Shown in pieces: positions 1-8,768 of a stretch of 64,000 nucleotides of DNA. This stretch comes from Pseudomonas viridiflava. GTDB lineage: Bacteria > Pseudomonadota > Gammaproteobacteria > Pseudomonadales > Pseudomonadaceae. Location of the stretch: the NCBI RefSeq assembly GCF_900589395.1, contig NZ_UUIS01000013.1:1-64000 (forward strand), written 5' to 3'. Position 1 is the first letter of the stretch. The number at the start of each line of letters is the position of its first letter. Both the position numbers and the translations under genes were made by a program. The notes beneath the pieces were generated by a model. The model had not been told where the DNA came from. It saw only the letters and a list, made by a program, of their open reading frames with translations, and did not search any database.

Positions 1-108
1 GTAGGAGCCCGCTTGCCGGCGACCGAGTGCGAAGCGCTCGCAAAATCTCGGAAACGCCACAAATTTACGACTGCTAACGCAGCCGGTCGCGGGCAAGCGC
101 GCTCCTAC
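1..108. repeat. REP/REPIN-like intergenic repeat (copy 1)
   Basis: The element is bounded by 8-bp terminal inverted repeats, GTAGGAGC at 1-8 and GCTCCTAC at 101-108. Its interior (GCGAAGCGCTCGC, then CGGAAACGCCACA, then TTTACGACTGCTAACGCAGCC) recurs in altered form at 25583-25703, 44826-44952 and 45030-45156. This is the style of short extragenic palindromic repeat typical of Pseudomonas. The window starts exactly at the repeat, so a longer left extension cannot be excluded. Confidence 0.75.
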
Positions 109-121
109 CAAGCGCAGTACA

Positions 122-1183
122 TCAGGGAATCAGGCGTGCCTGGCGCAGGCGGTCGAAGACGTCAAAGAACGCCTGATCGCTGGCCTGGAAGGCGGTGAAA
201 CCCAGCAGGCGACTCTTGGACATGTCGGTGACCACCTCGATGGGGCGCCCCAGGTCGGCATCGGTGTGCCAGGGCGAGACCAGCCGGGTGATGTCGGCCT
301 CCTGCAAGCCATGCTCGCGCACGATCTCGCTCCAGGTGCGCTGGTCGTCGGCCATCTGGGTTTCCAGTGGCGACGGCTGGGCCGGGAAGTCGGCCGGCTG
401 AATCTCGAAATACTCGGCGATACGTCCCCACATCCACTGCCAGCGGAATACGTCGCCGTTGGTGATGTTGAAGGCCTGGTTGGCCGCCACCGGCGTGGTC
501 GCTGCCCAGAGTTGCTGCGCGGCCAACTGACGGGCGTCGGTCATGTCGGTCAGGCTGTCCCACTGCACCCTGGAGCCGGGGAACACAAACGGGCGACCGG
601 TCGCCTTGCAGATCGAGGCATAGACGGCCAGGGTGGTCGCCATGTTCATGGCATTGCCCACTGCCACGCCGGTTACGGTGTGCGGGCGATGCACGCTCCA
701 GGTGAAGCCGTCCTTCTCGGCAGCGGCGAAGACTTCATCTTCCTGGGCGTAGTAGAAGTTCTCGACGTCCAGCCGCCCTTGCGACTCGCGGAACGGCGTC
801 TGCGGCAAGGTGCCTTTGCCATAGGCTTCAAACGGGCCCAGGTAATGCTTGAGCCCGGTGACCAGCGCCACATGCTGCACGCTGCCGGCAGGACGCACCG
901 CGTCCAGCACGTTGCGCACCATTGCGGCATTGACGCGAATGTTCTCGGCCTCGGTGGCCTGGCGCGACCAGGTGGTGATGAACACGTGGGTCGGTTTCAG
1001 GTCCTTGAGGGCCTGGTTCAGCGAGGCCGGGTCCTGCAGGTCGGCGGCCACCGGAATCACCCCGGCCACGGTGGACGGGTTGCGCGACAGCGCCGCGACC
1101 TGCCAGTGGTTTTCCAGCAACAGCTGAACGGTAGCGCTGCCAACGATACCGCTGGCACCAACGACCAGAGCGGTCTGGGACAT
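122..1183 (-). CDS. Atypical SDR family NAD(P)-binding oxidoreductase
   Basis: The 353-residue protein opens with a Rossmann dinucleotide-binding motif (VVGASGIVGSA) directly after the start. The overall pattern, including RPHTVTGVAVGNAMNM and the C-terminal WHTDADLGRP, resembles the PRISE/progesterone 5-beta-reductase-like enone reductases of the extended SDR superfamily. It probably reduces an activated double bond or carbonyl with NAD(P)H in the cytosol; the substrate is unknown. The start at 1183 is chosen because GGAG lies about 6 nt upstream and the Rossmann motif begins there; an upstream start would add 17 unlike residues. It ends just beside repeat copy 1. Confidence 0.85.
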   Translation of the reverse strand: MSQTALVVGASGIVGSATVQLLLENHWQVAALSRNPSTVAGVIPVAADLQDPASLNQALKDLKPTHVFITTWSRQATEAENIRVNAAMVRNVLDAVRPAGSVQHVALVTGLKHYLGPFEAYGKGTLPQTPFRESQGRLDVENFYYAQEDEVFAAAEKDGFTWSVHRPHTVTGVAVGNAMNMATTLAVYASICKATGRPFVFPGSRVQWDSLTDMTDARQLAAQQLWAATTPVAANQAFNITNGDVFRWQWMWGRIAEYFEIQPADFPAQPSPLETQMADDQRTWSEIVREHGLQEADITRLVSPWHTDADLGRPIEVVTDMSKSRLLGFTAFQASDQAFFDVFDRLRQARLIP

Positions 1184-1218
1184 GGGTTTCTCCAAAGGTT
1201 GTGAATACGGACGGTGTG

Positions 1219-1248
1219 GCAGCGCCGGCCTCATGGGGCCGGCGCTGC
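1219..1248. terminator. GC-rich perfect hairpin, possible terminator
   Basis: A perfect 12-bp inverted repeat (GCAGCGCCGGCC and its complement) encloses the 6-base loop TCATGG. It lies 83 bp downstream of the 1331-1762 gene and 36 bp upstream of the SDR start, both on the minus strand. There is no obvious T-run, so rho-independent termination is uncertain; it may instead stabilise an mRNA end. Confidence 0.45.
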
Positions 1249-1330
1249 GCCATGCAAGGTCAGAACAGAGACAGGCACGAGAGGTTCAATGCCGGATAGG
1301 GGTCTTCATCTTTCACGGCCTGCCAAGGCG

Positions 1331-1762
1331 TCACTCGGCACGCTGGCTGGAGCGGTTGCGCAAGGCCATGACGCGGGCGGCAGGCAGCGTGCGCAGATCG
1401 TCGTTGTGGAACACCAACAGCGCGCGAAAGTCCTTGGTCTGCAGGTCCCAATGCGCCAGGCCCTCCAGGCCGAAACGGAATGTGCCCAGATAGGCAGCTG
1501 CCAGGTCCGCCGCCAGTTGGCGTGCCGCTTCACCCGGGGTGGCCAGGGTCCAGTCGATCAGGTCGGCCACTTGCTGCTGCGGCGTGGGGATCGACTGGCC
1601 GTTGGCCTGCGCCTGGACGAAGGCATTGTAGAGGGCGGCGCCCTCCTCGGGATCGTCAGCGGGGTTGCCCGGGCACAGCCGGGGCTCCCAGGGGATGGTG
1701 TAGCTCGGCCTGCCGAGAATGTCGGTCAGCACGTAATCGGTGGGTTTTACCAGACGTTGCAT
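1331..1762 (-). CDS. Hypothetical protein, 143 aa
   Basis: A soluble 143-residue protein without signal peptide or membrane segment. I do not recognise the family. Visible features are an N-terminal KPTDYVLTDILGRPSYTIPWEP stretch and an otherwise helical, Ala/Gln-rich body. The start at 1762 (ATGCAACGT) is preceded by GGAAGG at a normal distance; a longer in-frame extension to 2008 would overlap the MFS gene and is rejected. It lies 67 bp after the end of the MFS transporter on the same strand, so co-transcription is possible. Confidence 0.7.
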   Translation of the reverse strand: MQRLVKPTDYVLTDILGRPSYTIPWEPRLCPGNPADDPEEGAALYNAFVQAQANGQSIPTPQQQVADLIDWTLATPGEAARQLAADLAAAYLGTFRFGLEGLAHWDLQTKDFRALLVFHNDDLRTLPAARVMALRNRSSQRAE

Positions 1763-1829
1763 GATGGCCTTCCGGGTAAAAGGGCCATGGTATCGCAGCA
1801 GGGCTGCAATGACGCCATGACCCTGCGTA

Positions 1830-3035
1830 TCAATGGCCGGTGACCTGTTGACCGGGCGACCTGACCCCCGAGGCAAACCCATGGGTGCGCGCACGTGAGG
1901 TAATGACCAGCCCCAGCAACAGCAACACCAGCAAGACCCAGGGAAAGGAACCGGCGCCCCACTGGCCCAGCAGCACGCCGCCCGACAGCCCGCCCACTGC
2001 GATTGCACTGTTCCAGACCACGACGTTCATCGACAGCGCGACGTCAGCGCCCTCGGCGGCCGAGTCCGCCAGGGCGGTCTGCAAAAACGTGCCCGCCCCG
2101 CCAAAGGTGAGCCCCCAGATAAAGACACCGATGTAGATGACCGCTGCCGAGCCTGGAAACAAGCCAAAGAGAACGGCTACCGCAGCGAAGATGCCAAGGC
2201 TGGCCAGCACCGCTTTGCGCAGATGACGATCAACCAGCTGCCCGGCGGCCCAGATGCCCACCAGTGAGGCGATCCCGAATGCCAGCAAGACCCGGTCGAC
2301 ATCATTGGCCAGCCCGGCCCTGGCCACAAAAGGCGCGACATAGGTGTAGAGAATGTTGTGCGCCAGCATCCAGGTAAAGACCACGCCCAGTACCGGGCGC
2401 ACCCCGGGCGTGAAAAATACCTGACGCAACGCCATGCGCTCGCCGCCGGCCTGGCCCGGGTAATCCGGCACCTTGATCAGTACCCAGGCGATCAGCACCA
2501 GGGTCAGCAGGGACATCATGGCAAACGCCATGCGCCAGCCCATCAACCCGCCCAGCCAGGTGCCCAGAGGCACACCCAGGGACAGGGCGATGGGCGTTCC
2601 GACCATGGCGACTGCCAGGGCACGGCCCTGCAATCGAGGCACCACCATGCGCCGTGCGTACCCGGCGATAAGGCTCCAGGCCAGCCCTGCAGAAACGCCG
2701 GCAAAGAACCGGGCGATCAGGGTCAGCCAGTAGTTTGAAGACACCGCGGTGACGGAATTGAACACCAGAAAACCGATAATCGTCATCATCAGCACGGTTC
2801 TGCGGCGCCAGCCTTGCGTGGCGATGGTCAGCGGAATGGCTGCCAGTAACGAACCCACTGCGTACACCGTCACCATCTGCCCGGCAAACGATGCCGACAC
2901 CCCCAGCCCGCGGCTGATCTCGGGCAGCAAACCGGCCGGCAAGGTTTCGGTCACGATGCAGATGAAGCCCGTCATTGCCAAGGCCAGCAGCGCCCCCAGT
3001 GGAAGTTTGTCGTCGTGTGGCTGGTGTGCAGTCAT
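1830..3035 (-). CDS. MFS transporter, DHA1 drug/sugar efflux type
   Basis: A 401-residue inner-membrane protein with twelve predicted hydrophobic segments. The N-terminus (TGFICIVTETLPAGLLPEIS) is typical of AraJ/YdhP/PbuE-like DHA1 proton-drug or proton-sugar antiporters, and the loop between helices 2 and 3 carries a basic TQGWRRRTV motif. It probably exports a small toxic molecule or metabolite using proton-motive force. GGGAG lies 7 nt before the ATG. The gene is divergent from a TetR regulator across a palindromic operator, so repression by that regulator with relief by a substrate is the likely control. Confidence 0.9.
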   Translation of the reverse strand: MTAHQPHDDKLPLGALLALAMTGFICIVTETLPAGLLPEISRGLGVSASFAGQMVTVYAVGSLLAAIPLTIATQGWRRRTVLMMTIIGFLVFNSVTAVSSNYWLTLIARFFAGVSAGLAWSLIAGYARRMVVPRLQGRALAVAMVGTPIALSLGVPLGTWLGGLMGWRMAFAMMSLLTLVLIAWVLIKVPDYPGQAGGERMALRQVFFTPGVRPVLGVVFTWMLAHNILYTYVAPFVARAGLANDVDRVLLAFGIASLVGIWAAGQLVDRHLRKAVLASLGIFAAVAVLFGLFPGSAAVIYIGVFIWGLTFGGAGTFLQTALADSAAEGADVALSMNVVVWNSAIAVGGLSGGVLLGQWGAGSFPWVLLVLLLLGLVITSRARTHGFASGVRSPGQQVTGH

Positions 3036-3052
3036 TCGTTTGCTCCCACTAA

Positions 3053-3068
3053 TATACTGATCGGTATA
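3053..3068. promoter_or_regulatory. TetR-type operator
   Basis: TATACTGATCGGTATA is an imperfect 16-bp palindrome (14 of 16 positions symmetric) in the 113-bp divergent promoter between the MFS gene and the TetR gene. It matches the ATAC-N-GATC-N-GTAT style of operator bound by TetR repressors of divergent efflux genes. It starts 18 bp upstream of the MFS start, well placed to block both promoters. Confidence 0.75.
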
Positions 3069-3148
3069 AATATAGGGATGCGCACCGGGGTGGTCAACGA
3101 CTTATGTATCGAATAGTATTTAAGTCATTCCGCATGGGGAGATTCGAC

Positions 3149-3775
3149 ATGGCACAAATGGGACGCCCGCGCACTTTCGACCGCGACCTGGCAATCACAC
3201 AGGCGCTGCAGGTGTTCTGGGAGCACGGCTACGATGCGACGTCTCTCAGCCAGCTCAAGGCCTGCATGGGGGGCGGCATCACCGCCCCCAGCTTTTACGC
3301 CGCCTTTGGTTCCAAGCAAGCGCTGTTCCATGAGGTGATCGAGCGCTACCTCACCACTCACGGTCGGGTCATGGACAGCCTGTTCGATACAACCTTGCCA
3401 CCCCGGGAGGCCATTGAACGCACCCTTCGACGCTCGGCAAAAATGCAATGCGAGCCCGGTCATCCCAAGGGTTGCCTGGTGTCATTGGGGCTGATGAGCG
3501 CGTGCTCGGACGAGAGCAAGGCCATTTCCGAGCCCCTGGCCCGGGCCAGGAACCGCAACCGCGAAGGGCTGTTGAAGTGCATCGAGCGCGCGGTGACAGC
3601 CGGTGAACTGCCCGCAACGGTGATGCCACACACCCTTGCTGCGGTGTACGACAGCTTTCTGCTGGGCTTGTCGACCCTGGCCCGCGACGGGGTTGCACAG
3701 GCAACGCTGGATGCCGCCGTCACTCAGGTCATGCGGCTGTGGGACAGCCTGCGAGAGGTGGCCGATGATCAATGA
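3149..3775 (+). CDS. TetR/AcrR family transcriptional regulator
   Basis: A 208-residue repressor. The N-terminal DNA-binding domain is plain: MGRPRTFDRDLAITQALQVFWEHGY, then the recognition region SLSQLKACMG and APSFYAAFGSKQALF (about residues 5-60). The C-terminal ligand/dimer domain resembles the TetR_C class seen in regulators near quinone or efflux genes. The start at 3149 follows GGGGAG by 8 nt; an upstream start at 3104 would read through the promoter. It most likely represses the divergent MFS gene and itself through the 3053-3068 operator. Its last codons overlap the next gene by 11 bp. Confidence 0.9.
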   Translation: MAQMGRPRTFDRDLAITQALQVFWEHGYDATSLSQLKACMGGGITAPSFYAAFGSKQALFHEVIERYLTTHGRVMDSLFDTTLPPREAIERTLRRSAKMQCEPGHPKGCLVSLGLMSACSDESKAISEPLARARNRNREGLLKCIERAVTAGELPATVMPHTLAAVYDSFLLGLSTLARDGVAQATLDAAVTQVMRLWDSLREVADDQ

Positions 3776-4100
3776 GTCCATGCCCAGGTTTGCCTTCTAC
3801 CACGGGCACGTGCTGGTGGGCCATTCAGGGCTGGAGCACCAGGACCCCTCGATGGGCGTGGCCTTCGGCCGCTTCGAGCCGGCCGACGGGTATGAGGCCA
3901 TACGCACGCATTGCCGTACCCATCACACCGACCAGGCCGCGCTGGCGCTGGTGGCACACGCGCCTGGCGGCAAAGTGATCACCTGCCAGGGCGTCAGCAT
4001 TCTGGATGACTGCGATGACCTGCAAGGCTGCATCGAAGTGACGGTCTTTGCCATGGCATCGGCCCTGTTTCAGGCCCTGTTTCCTGCCCGCGCGCCCTGA
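3765..4100 (+). CDS. Hypothetical protein translationally coupled to TetR gene
   Basis: A 111-residue soluble protein beginning [23 protein letters not shown] do not recognise the family. It overlaps the end of the TetR gene by 11 bp, so it is probably co-translated and shares its regulation. It has a His-rich middle ([10 protein letters not shown]) and several Cys residues, and no membrane segment or signal. A start at 3780 is also possible. Confidence 0.6.
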   Translation: MINESMPRFAFYHGHVLVGHSGLEHQDPSMGVAFGRFEPADGYEAIRTHCRTHHTDQAALALVAHAPGGKVITCQGVSILDDCDDLQGCIEVTVFAMASALFQALFPARAP

Positions 4101-4209
4101 GCCTTTGATAAGTCCTCAAATAGTCCCTCGGTGCTTTGGCGCAGTGCGCTGCGCTTACCTAGACTCAGGCGTGTGTTCATTTCGACACGTTGCAGACAAG
4201 GGGCTCCTT

Positions 4210-5844
4210 ATGCGACTGCATTCAATTCGCATCCAGATGATCGTGCCGACCGCATTGCTGGCTTTGATTCTGGCGGGATTGCTGTTGTTCATGTTGTCGA
4301 TGACACGCATTCAGCAAGAAGCGATAGAACGCCAGGCAGCGCACTATTTCGAAGCCGTTTCGGTGGTACTCAATGCCGACCGGGATATCTACCAGGCCCT
4401 GGTGGCCCAGCAACGGTTGATGAACAAGGAAGGTAATGCCGACAAGAACCAGGTCGACTTTGATGAAAATGCCCAGCAGGTGAGTGATCGCTTCCAGAAA
4501 TTCCGGTTTTTTTTGGCCGACGAACCCGAGCTGCTGACACCCTTTGCCTCATTCGATCAGCTTTACCGTGAATGGGTACAGGCCAGCCAGTCACTTCATG
4601 CCGCCTCCAGGGCCACCCAGCCATCGGCCGGCAACCCGGCCGAGATCGCGCAAGCCAGGACGACAGCCAACGAGCGATTTACCGCCATTCGCAAAGTCCT
4701 CGATCAGGCAGGCGAAGCGACCAACACCCACGCGCGCAGCCAGAAGCAAGCGGTGCAGGAAAAAATTGCCCTGTACGAGCGAGGCGCCATCGTGGTGATC
4801 GTCCTGGCCTTCGTCATTGCCCTGATAACCGGCTATTACATCCCCCTGAGGCTGACCCGCAACGTGCAGCGCATCAGCCGGCGGATCAAGGAAATCGCCG
4901 AAGGCAACGGCGACCTGACCCAACGCATCAACTTCCACGCCCGCGACGAGCTGGGGGACCTTGCCCGTGAGTTCGACGGTTTTGTCGAACACCTGCGGGC
5001 GATCATCAGCGCCATCCAGACCCAGTCGGTGACGCTGGGCGGCATGACCGGTCAGCTCGACACCGTTTCCCGACAGGCCGGGCGCATCAGCGCAGGGCTG
5101 GTCAGTTCATCCGACGCCATGGTCAGTGCCGGCCAGCAGATGAATGCCTCGAACCAGCAGATGGCCAACCTGGCCAAAGGCACGGCCGACGAAGCCAACC
5201 TCTCCAGCCAGTTGACCCATGAAGGCGTCAGCGCGGTCAACCTGTCGAACCAGTCCATCGAACGGCTGGTGGCCGATATCGAGCAGGCCCTTGAGCGCTC
5301 GACCGACCTGGAGCAGAGTTCGGCCGCGATCGTGTCGGTTCTGGAGGTGATCCGCACCATCGCCGATCAGACCAATCTGCTGGCCCTCAACGCGGCCATC
5401 GAAGCGGCACGGGCCGGTGAACAGGGGCGCGGCTTTGCGGTGGTGGCCGACGAGGTGCGCACGCTGGCCACGCGCACCCAGGAAAGCACCCGCGAGATCG
5501 AGGCCATGATCGAGCGCCTCAAGAACAGCGTGGTCGAGTCGAGTACCGCCATCCGCAGCAGCCGCGACAATGCCCGCACGACCATGGAGCAGATCAATCA
5601 GGTCATCACGGTCTTCGGCACCCTGAGCACCTCCTTCGACCGGGTCCAGACGATGGCCACGCACACGGCACAGACCACCGATGAACAGGCCAGGGCCTCG
5701 CACCACATCCGTGAAAACCTGCTGGCCCTCAAGGAACAGACCGACGGTGTCAGCAGCATGTCGGATGAAGTACAGAGTCAGTCGCGGCAGATTTCAGGGC
5801 TCTATCAGGCATTGAGCAGCCAGGTCGAACGCTTCAGGGTCTGA
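4210..5844 (+). CDS. Methyl-accepting chemotaxis protein
   Basis: A 544-residue chemoreceptor. TM1 spans about residues 11-31, followed by a helical periplasmic sensor domain of about 160 residues, TM2 at about 195-215, HAMP at about 216-268, and the cytoplasmic signalling coiled coil. The highly conserved hairpin tip ([20 protein letters not shown], continuing [17 protein letters not shown]) lies at about 382-422 and contacts CheA/CheW. There is no C-terminal CheR/CheB-tethering pentapeptide. AAGGGG stands 6 nt before the chosen ATG. The sensor domain does not reveal its ligand. No other chemotaxis genes are nearby, so it is an orphan receptor. Confidence 0.95.
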   Translation: MRLHSIRIQMIVPTALLALILAGLLLFMLSMTRIQQEAIERQAAHYFEAVSVVLNADRDIYQALVAQQRLMNKEGNADKNQVDFDENAQQVSDRFQKFRFFLADEPELLTPFASFDQLYREWVQASQSLHAASRATQPSAGNPAEIAQARTTANERFTAIRKVLDQAGEATNTHARSQKQAVQEKIALYERGAIVVIVLAFVIALITGYYIPLRLTRNVQRISRRIKEIAEGNGDLTQRINFHARDELGDLAREFDGFVEHLRAIISAIQTQSVTLGGMTGQLDTVSRQAGRISAGLVSSSDAMVSAGQQMNASNQQMANLAKGTADEANLSSQLTHEGVSAVNLSNQSIERLVADIEQALERSTDLEQSSAAIVSVLEVIRTIADQTNLLALNAAIEAARAGEQGRGFAVVADEVRTLATRTQESTREIEAMIERLKNSVVESSTAIRSSRDNARTTMEQINQVITVFGTLSTSFDRVQTMATHTAQTTDEQARASHHIRENLLALKEQTDGVSSMSDEVQSQSRQISGLYQALSSQVERFRV

Positions 5845-5863
5845 GCCGATCACGGGCATGGAC

Positions 5864-6322
5864 TCACACAGGTGCAAACACACCGGCCTCTACCAGAATG
5901 GCTGCCAGCCGCTCAGGCCATACCGTTTCCTTTGTCGCCTGCAAGTCTTGAGCGGACCACCAGCGGTGCTCCGCCATCACCTCGCGCTCGTGCAAGGTCC
6001 ATTCGGCACTGCAAAGCGTCTGGTCTTGCACATGAATCACGAAATACTGCTCGACGGCGAGCACCGTCTCGCCATCGGGCAGCATCAATGAAACCCGGCG
6101 ATCGGCCACCGGCGCATCGACACGCTCAACCCGGATACCCGTTTCTTCCCGCAGTTCACGGATCGCGGCCGCCTGAAAGCTTTCGCCCTGCTCGAGGCCG
6201 CCGCCGGGGGTGGCCCAGTGGCTGGTGCCGGCCAGGGCGTCCTGGGTGTGGACAAACCTGAATAACAAGACCTCGCAAGCGGGGTTGATCACCAGTAACC
6301 GTGCTGCCTTGCGTTCTCGCAT
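5864..6322 (-). CDS. Nudix hydrolase
   Basis: A 152-residue protein carrying a full Nudix box (GGGLEQGESFQAAAIRELRE, continuing ETGI) that matches GX5EX7REUXEEXGU, at about residues 40-62. It hydrolyses a nucleoside-diphosphate-linked substrate with Mg2+; the specificity cannot be read. The start at 6322 (MRERKAARLLVIN) is where the Nudix fold begins; a 37-residue upstream extension is unlike the family. It converges with the chemoreceptor gene with only 19 bp between them. Confidence 0.9.
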   Translation of the reverse strand: MRERKAARLLVINPACEVLLFRFVHTQDALAGTSHWATPGGGLEQGESFQAAAIRELREETGIRVERVDAPVADRRVSLMLPDGETVLAVEQYFVIHVQDQTLCSAEWTLHEREVMAEHRWWSAQDLQATKETVWPERLAAILVEAGVFAPV

Positions 6323-6503
6323 CTGACGCGCCTTTTCCCTGACATTCCGAGCGAACCGGCACGGCCGCTGCAAGCCGGCAGAGCGTACCACTGCGTGAGG
6401 CCGGGCAGACCGAATCACTCTGGCTCCGGTCACGATTTACGCTTACCCTATGCCAACTCGTATTACCGCGGCTGCTGAACCCGGTATTTACGAGGACAAG
6501 ACC

Positions 6504-6698
6504 ATGCAAAGAACCCGCGCCTGGAGACGCTCCCAGGCCTGCAAGCACAACAACGACCAGAAAGTCCGTACACAAACATTCAAACCGCCCAAGAAGTGGA
6601 AGCTGATGTACACCCGCTCCGACAAGCTGGCCAGGGCTCGCCAGCTCGGCATGAGCTACCCCGTTCGCAACAACCGTCAATGGCTGGAGTACGCGTGA
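6504..6698 (+). CDS. Small basic hypothetical protein, 64 aa
   Basis: A 64-residue, strongly basic protein (many Arg/Lys, ending NNRQWLEYA) that starts MQRTRAWRRSQACKHNN. I do not know a function. Its TGA overlaps the GTG start of the phosphatase gene by 3 bases within the 4-base GTGA, which is typical of translational coupling. The charge suggests RNA or nucleic-acid contact, but that is inference. Confidence 0.75.
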   Translation: MQRTRAWRRSQACKHNNDQKVRTQTFKPPKKWKLMYTRSDKLARARQLGMSYPVRNNRQWLEYA

Positions 6699-7021
6699 CC
6701 AACCTTTTGTTTGTCTGCAGCCGCAACCAGTGGCGCAGCCCTACTGCAGAGGCGATCTGGCGCCGCCGTCCGGGCTTTGATGCCCGTTCGGCGGGCACCA
6801 GCCCCAATGCGCGCAAATCCATCGGTCCTGCAGACATCCGTTGGGCCGACATCATTTTTGTGATGGAGCGCAAGCACCTGCATCGCCTCCAGGCCGACTA
6901 TGCGCGCCTGCTTGAATACAAGCCGCTGCACTGCCTGGACATTACCGACGACTACCGCTTCATGGACCCTGAGCTGGTCGAGATACTCGAAGACAGCGTG
7001 ACGCCTTATCTGGGCGGCTGA
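6695..7021 (+). CDS. Compact low-molecular-weight protein tyrosine phosphatase-like protein
   Basis: A 108-residue protein starting VTNLLFVCSRNQWRSPTAEAIW. The CX5R phosphatase loop is Cys8-SRNQW-Arg14 followed by Ser15, in the N-terminal position expected for LMW-PTPs. A DP motif (RFMDPELVEIL) near the C-terminus could supply the general-acid Asp. The protein is shorter than classic LMW-PTPs (about 150 residues), as in a compact bacterial subgroup. It should dephosphorylate a phosphotyrosine protein or small phosphate ester; the substrate is unknown. The GTG start is chosen for its overlap with the preceding small gene; ATG at 6680 is an alternative. Confidence 0.85.
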   Translation: MTNLLFVCSRNQWRSPTAEAIWRRRPGFDARSAGTSPNARKSIGPADIRWADIIFVMERKHLHRLQADYARLLEYKPLHCLDITDDYRFMDPELVEILEDSVTPYLGG

Positions 7022-7127
7022 TGCGCCAGCGTGCCCTTCTCTGTCGGGTCCGGACACAACTGCACACAGCGGGCAGCGCACAGAAATACTTCCTGCCCCC
7101 ACCTTGCAGAAAATTCCCGGCGCCTCA

Positions 7128-7146
7128 CATAATGATAATGAATCCT
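7128..7146. promoter_or_regulatory. Putative Fur box
   Basis: CATAATGATAATGAATCCT matches the 19-bp Fur consensus at 13 positions, including an unbroken ATAATGATAAT. It lies 22 bp upstream of the ECF sigma factor start. Iron-replete repression by Fur of a FecI-type sigma factor is the standard arrangement in pseudomonads. Confidence 0.75.
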
Positions 7147-7168
7147 AATTACATTATCCCTGGGCGCC

Positions 7169-7705
7169 ATGCCAAGCCATTCTCCTTTCAAACAGCAGGT
7201 CGACACCTTCTATCGCGATCATCATCGCTGGCTCTTTGCCTGGTTGCGTCCGCGTGTCGAATGCCGGGACCTGGCGGCCGACCTGGTGCAGGACGTATTT
7301 ATTCGGGTGCTGACCGCCAAGGACGGTGAGGCGCAGCTGGAGGCGGTGCGTGAACCCAAGGGCTATCTGGCGACCATCGCGCGGCGCCTGATGATCGATC
7401 ATTTTCGCCGTGCGCGGCTGGAGCGGGCCTGGTTGCAGGCGCTGGCCGAGCAGCCGGAGGCGGCGACCATCAGTGAAGAAACCCGTGCCATCCTGCTTGA
7501 AAGCCTGTGCGCGCTGGACGCCATGCTCGCCGGCCTTGGCGCCAACGTACGCCGGGCCTTCCTGCTGTCGCAACTGGACGGCATGACCTACAGCGCCATC
7601 GCTGCCGAGCTGGGTGTTTCAGTGGTGACCATCAACCGCTACATCGCCAAGGCCACGCAACATTGCGTGCTGTACAGCCTGGGCGTGGTCGACAGCGGCG
7701 CATGA
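7169..7705 (+). CDS. ECF sigma factor, FecI/PvdS-type iron starvation family
   Basis: A 178-residue sigma-70 family protein. Region 2 includes DLAADLVQDVFIRVL (about 34-48) and GYLATIARRLMIDHFRR; region 4 carries the helix-turn-helix MTYSAIAAELGVSVVTINRYIAKA (about 143-166). It directs RNA polymerase to iron-uptake promoters when released by its cognate anti-sigma factor. A Fur box lies just upstream, and the gene overlaps the FecR-like gene by 4 bases (ATGA). The likely target is the TonB receptor gene at 8769. Confidence 0.93.
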   Translation: MPSHSPFKQQVDTFYRDHHRWLFAWLRPRVECRDLAADLVQDVFIRVLTAKDGEAQLEAVREPKGYLATIARRLMIDHFRRARLERAWLQALAEQPEAATISEETRAILLESLCALDAMLAGLGANVRRAFLLSQLDGMTYSAIAAELGVSVVTINRYIAKATQHCVLYSLGVVDSGA

Positions 7706-8661
7706 ACCGTCTCGACGCACGGCAGATGACCGCCATCCGGCAGGCGGCCCAGTGGTTTACCACCCTGCAAGGCGAGGCGGTGACCGATGCCGACCAGAGC
7801 GCCTGGCGTCAATGGCTGCAGGCATGCGCGGAGAATCGCTGGGCATGGGAACAGGTGCAGGGCATGCAGCAACGCTTGCATGGGATGCCGGCCGGGCTGA
7901 CCGGGCGCGCCTTGAGCCTGGCCGGGCAGCCGCAGAAGACCGGCCGGCGCTCTGTACTCAAGGGCCTTGCGCTGGCTGCCGGCACCGGTTTGCTCGGCTA
8001 TGGCGGCTACCGCGAGGCACAGACCTCAGGCTGGATGGCCGACTACCGCACCGCCACGGGCGAACAGCGCCAGGTGACCCTGCCCGATGGCTCGCACCTG
8101 CAGCTCAACACCGCCAGCGCCGTGGACATCGCCTACAGCGCACACGAGCGGCGCCTGCTGGTGCGCGCGGGCGAAGTGTTGATCACCACGAGAGCGGACA
8201 GCACCGGCCGGCCGTTTTTCGTGCAGACCCCGCACGGCACCGTGCAAGCCTTGGGCACCCGCTTCGCGGTGCGCCTTGAAGACACACAGGCGCATGTCGC
8301 GGTCTTCGAGCATCAGGTGCGCATCACGCCCCTGGCCGGCCCGCCGCGGGTGCTGGCCACCGGCACGCACTGTTCGTTCGACCGGCATCAGGCCGGCGCC
8401 GCAGCGCCGGTCAACGCCGGGCAAGACGCTTGGGCCAAGGGTCTGCTGGTGGCCAACGACCAGCGTCTGGATGCGTTTCTCGCCGAGCTGGGCCGCTACC
8501 GCCCTGGCTGGCTGCGCTGTGATCCGGCGGTGGCCGGGCTGCGCATCAGTGGTGCGTTTGCCGTCAACGACACCGATCAGGCACTGCACGCGCTGACCAC
8601 CAGCCTGCCAGTGCGCCTGGCTCGGCACACCCGCTATTGGGTCACGGTCACGGCACGCTGA
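7702..8661 (+). CDS. FecR-type anti-sigma factor / transmembrane sensor
   Basis: A 319-residue protein with an N-terminal cytoplasmic anti-sigma domain (about 10-55, with the characteristic WRQWLQ...NRWAWEQVQ pattern), one membrane segment (about 85-103), a periplasmic FecR domain (about 110-215) and a C-terminal STN-like domain (about 255-319). The membrane segment is preceded by a twin-Arg motif (GRRSVLKGLALAAG, Arg82-Arg83), which resembles a Tat signal as reported for several pseudomonad FecR proteins. It relays occupancy of the downstream TonB receptor to the sigma factor. The start overlaps the sigma gene stop by 4 bases. Confidence 0.93.
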   Translation: MNRLDARQMTAIRQAAQWFTTLQGEAVTDADQSAWRQWLQACAENRWAWEQVQGMQQRLHGMPAGLTGRALSLAGQPQKTGRRSVLKGLALAAGTGLLGYGGYREAQTSGWMADYRTATGEQRQVTLPDGSHLQLNTASAVDIAYSAHERRLLVRAGEVLITTRADSTGRPFFVQTPHGTVQALGTRFAVRLEDTQAHVAVFEHQVRITPLAGPPRVLATGTHCSFDRHQAGAAAPVNAGQDAWAKGLLVANDQRLDAFLAELGRYRPGWLRCDPAVAGLRISGAFAVNDTDQALHALTTSLPVRLARHTRYWVTVTAR

Positions 8662-8675
8662 AATTATTTTCAGCG
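8656..8675. promoter_or_regulatory. Hairpin at fecR stop, upstream of receptor gene
   Basis: An 8-bp inverted repeat CGCTGAAA / TTTCAGCG with loop TTAT overlaps the stop codon of the anti-sigma gene. It may be an attenuating or mRNA-processing hairpin separating low-level regulator expression from high-level receptor expression. The assignment is inference from the perfect symmetry and its position. Confidence 0.4.
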
Positions 8676-8768
8676 CAGATGATAGGTTTTCTCGTTCTCA
8701 TTCGACTCATTGGGCACAGGACGCTGCGCGTCACACCTTGCCCACCTTCATCACGAGAATGACCCGAC

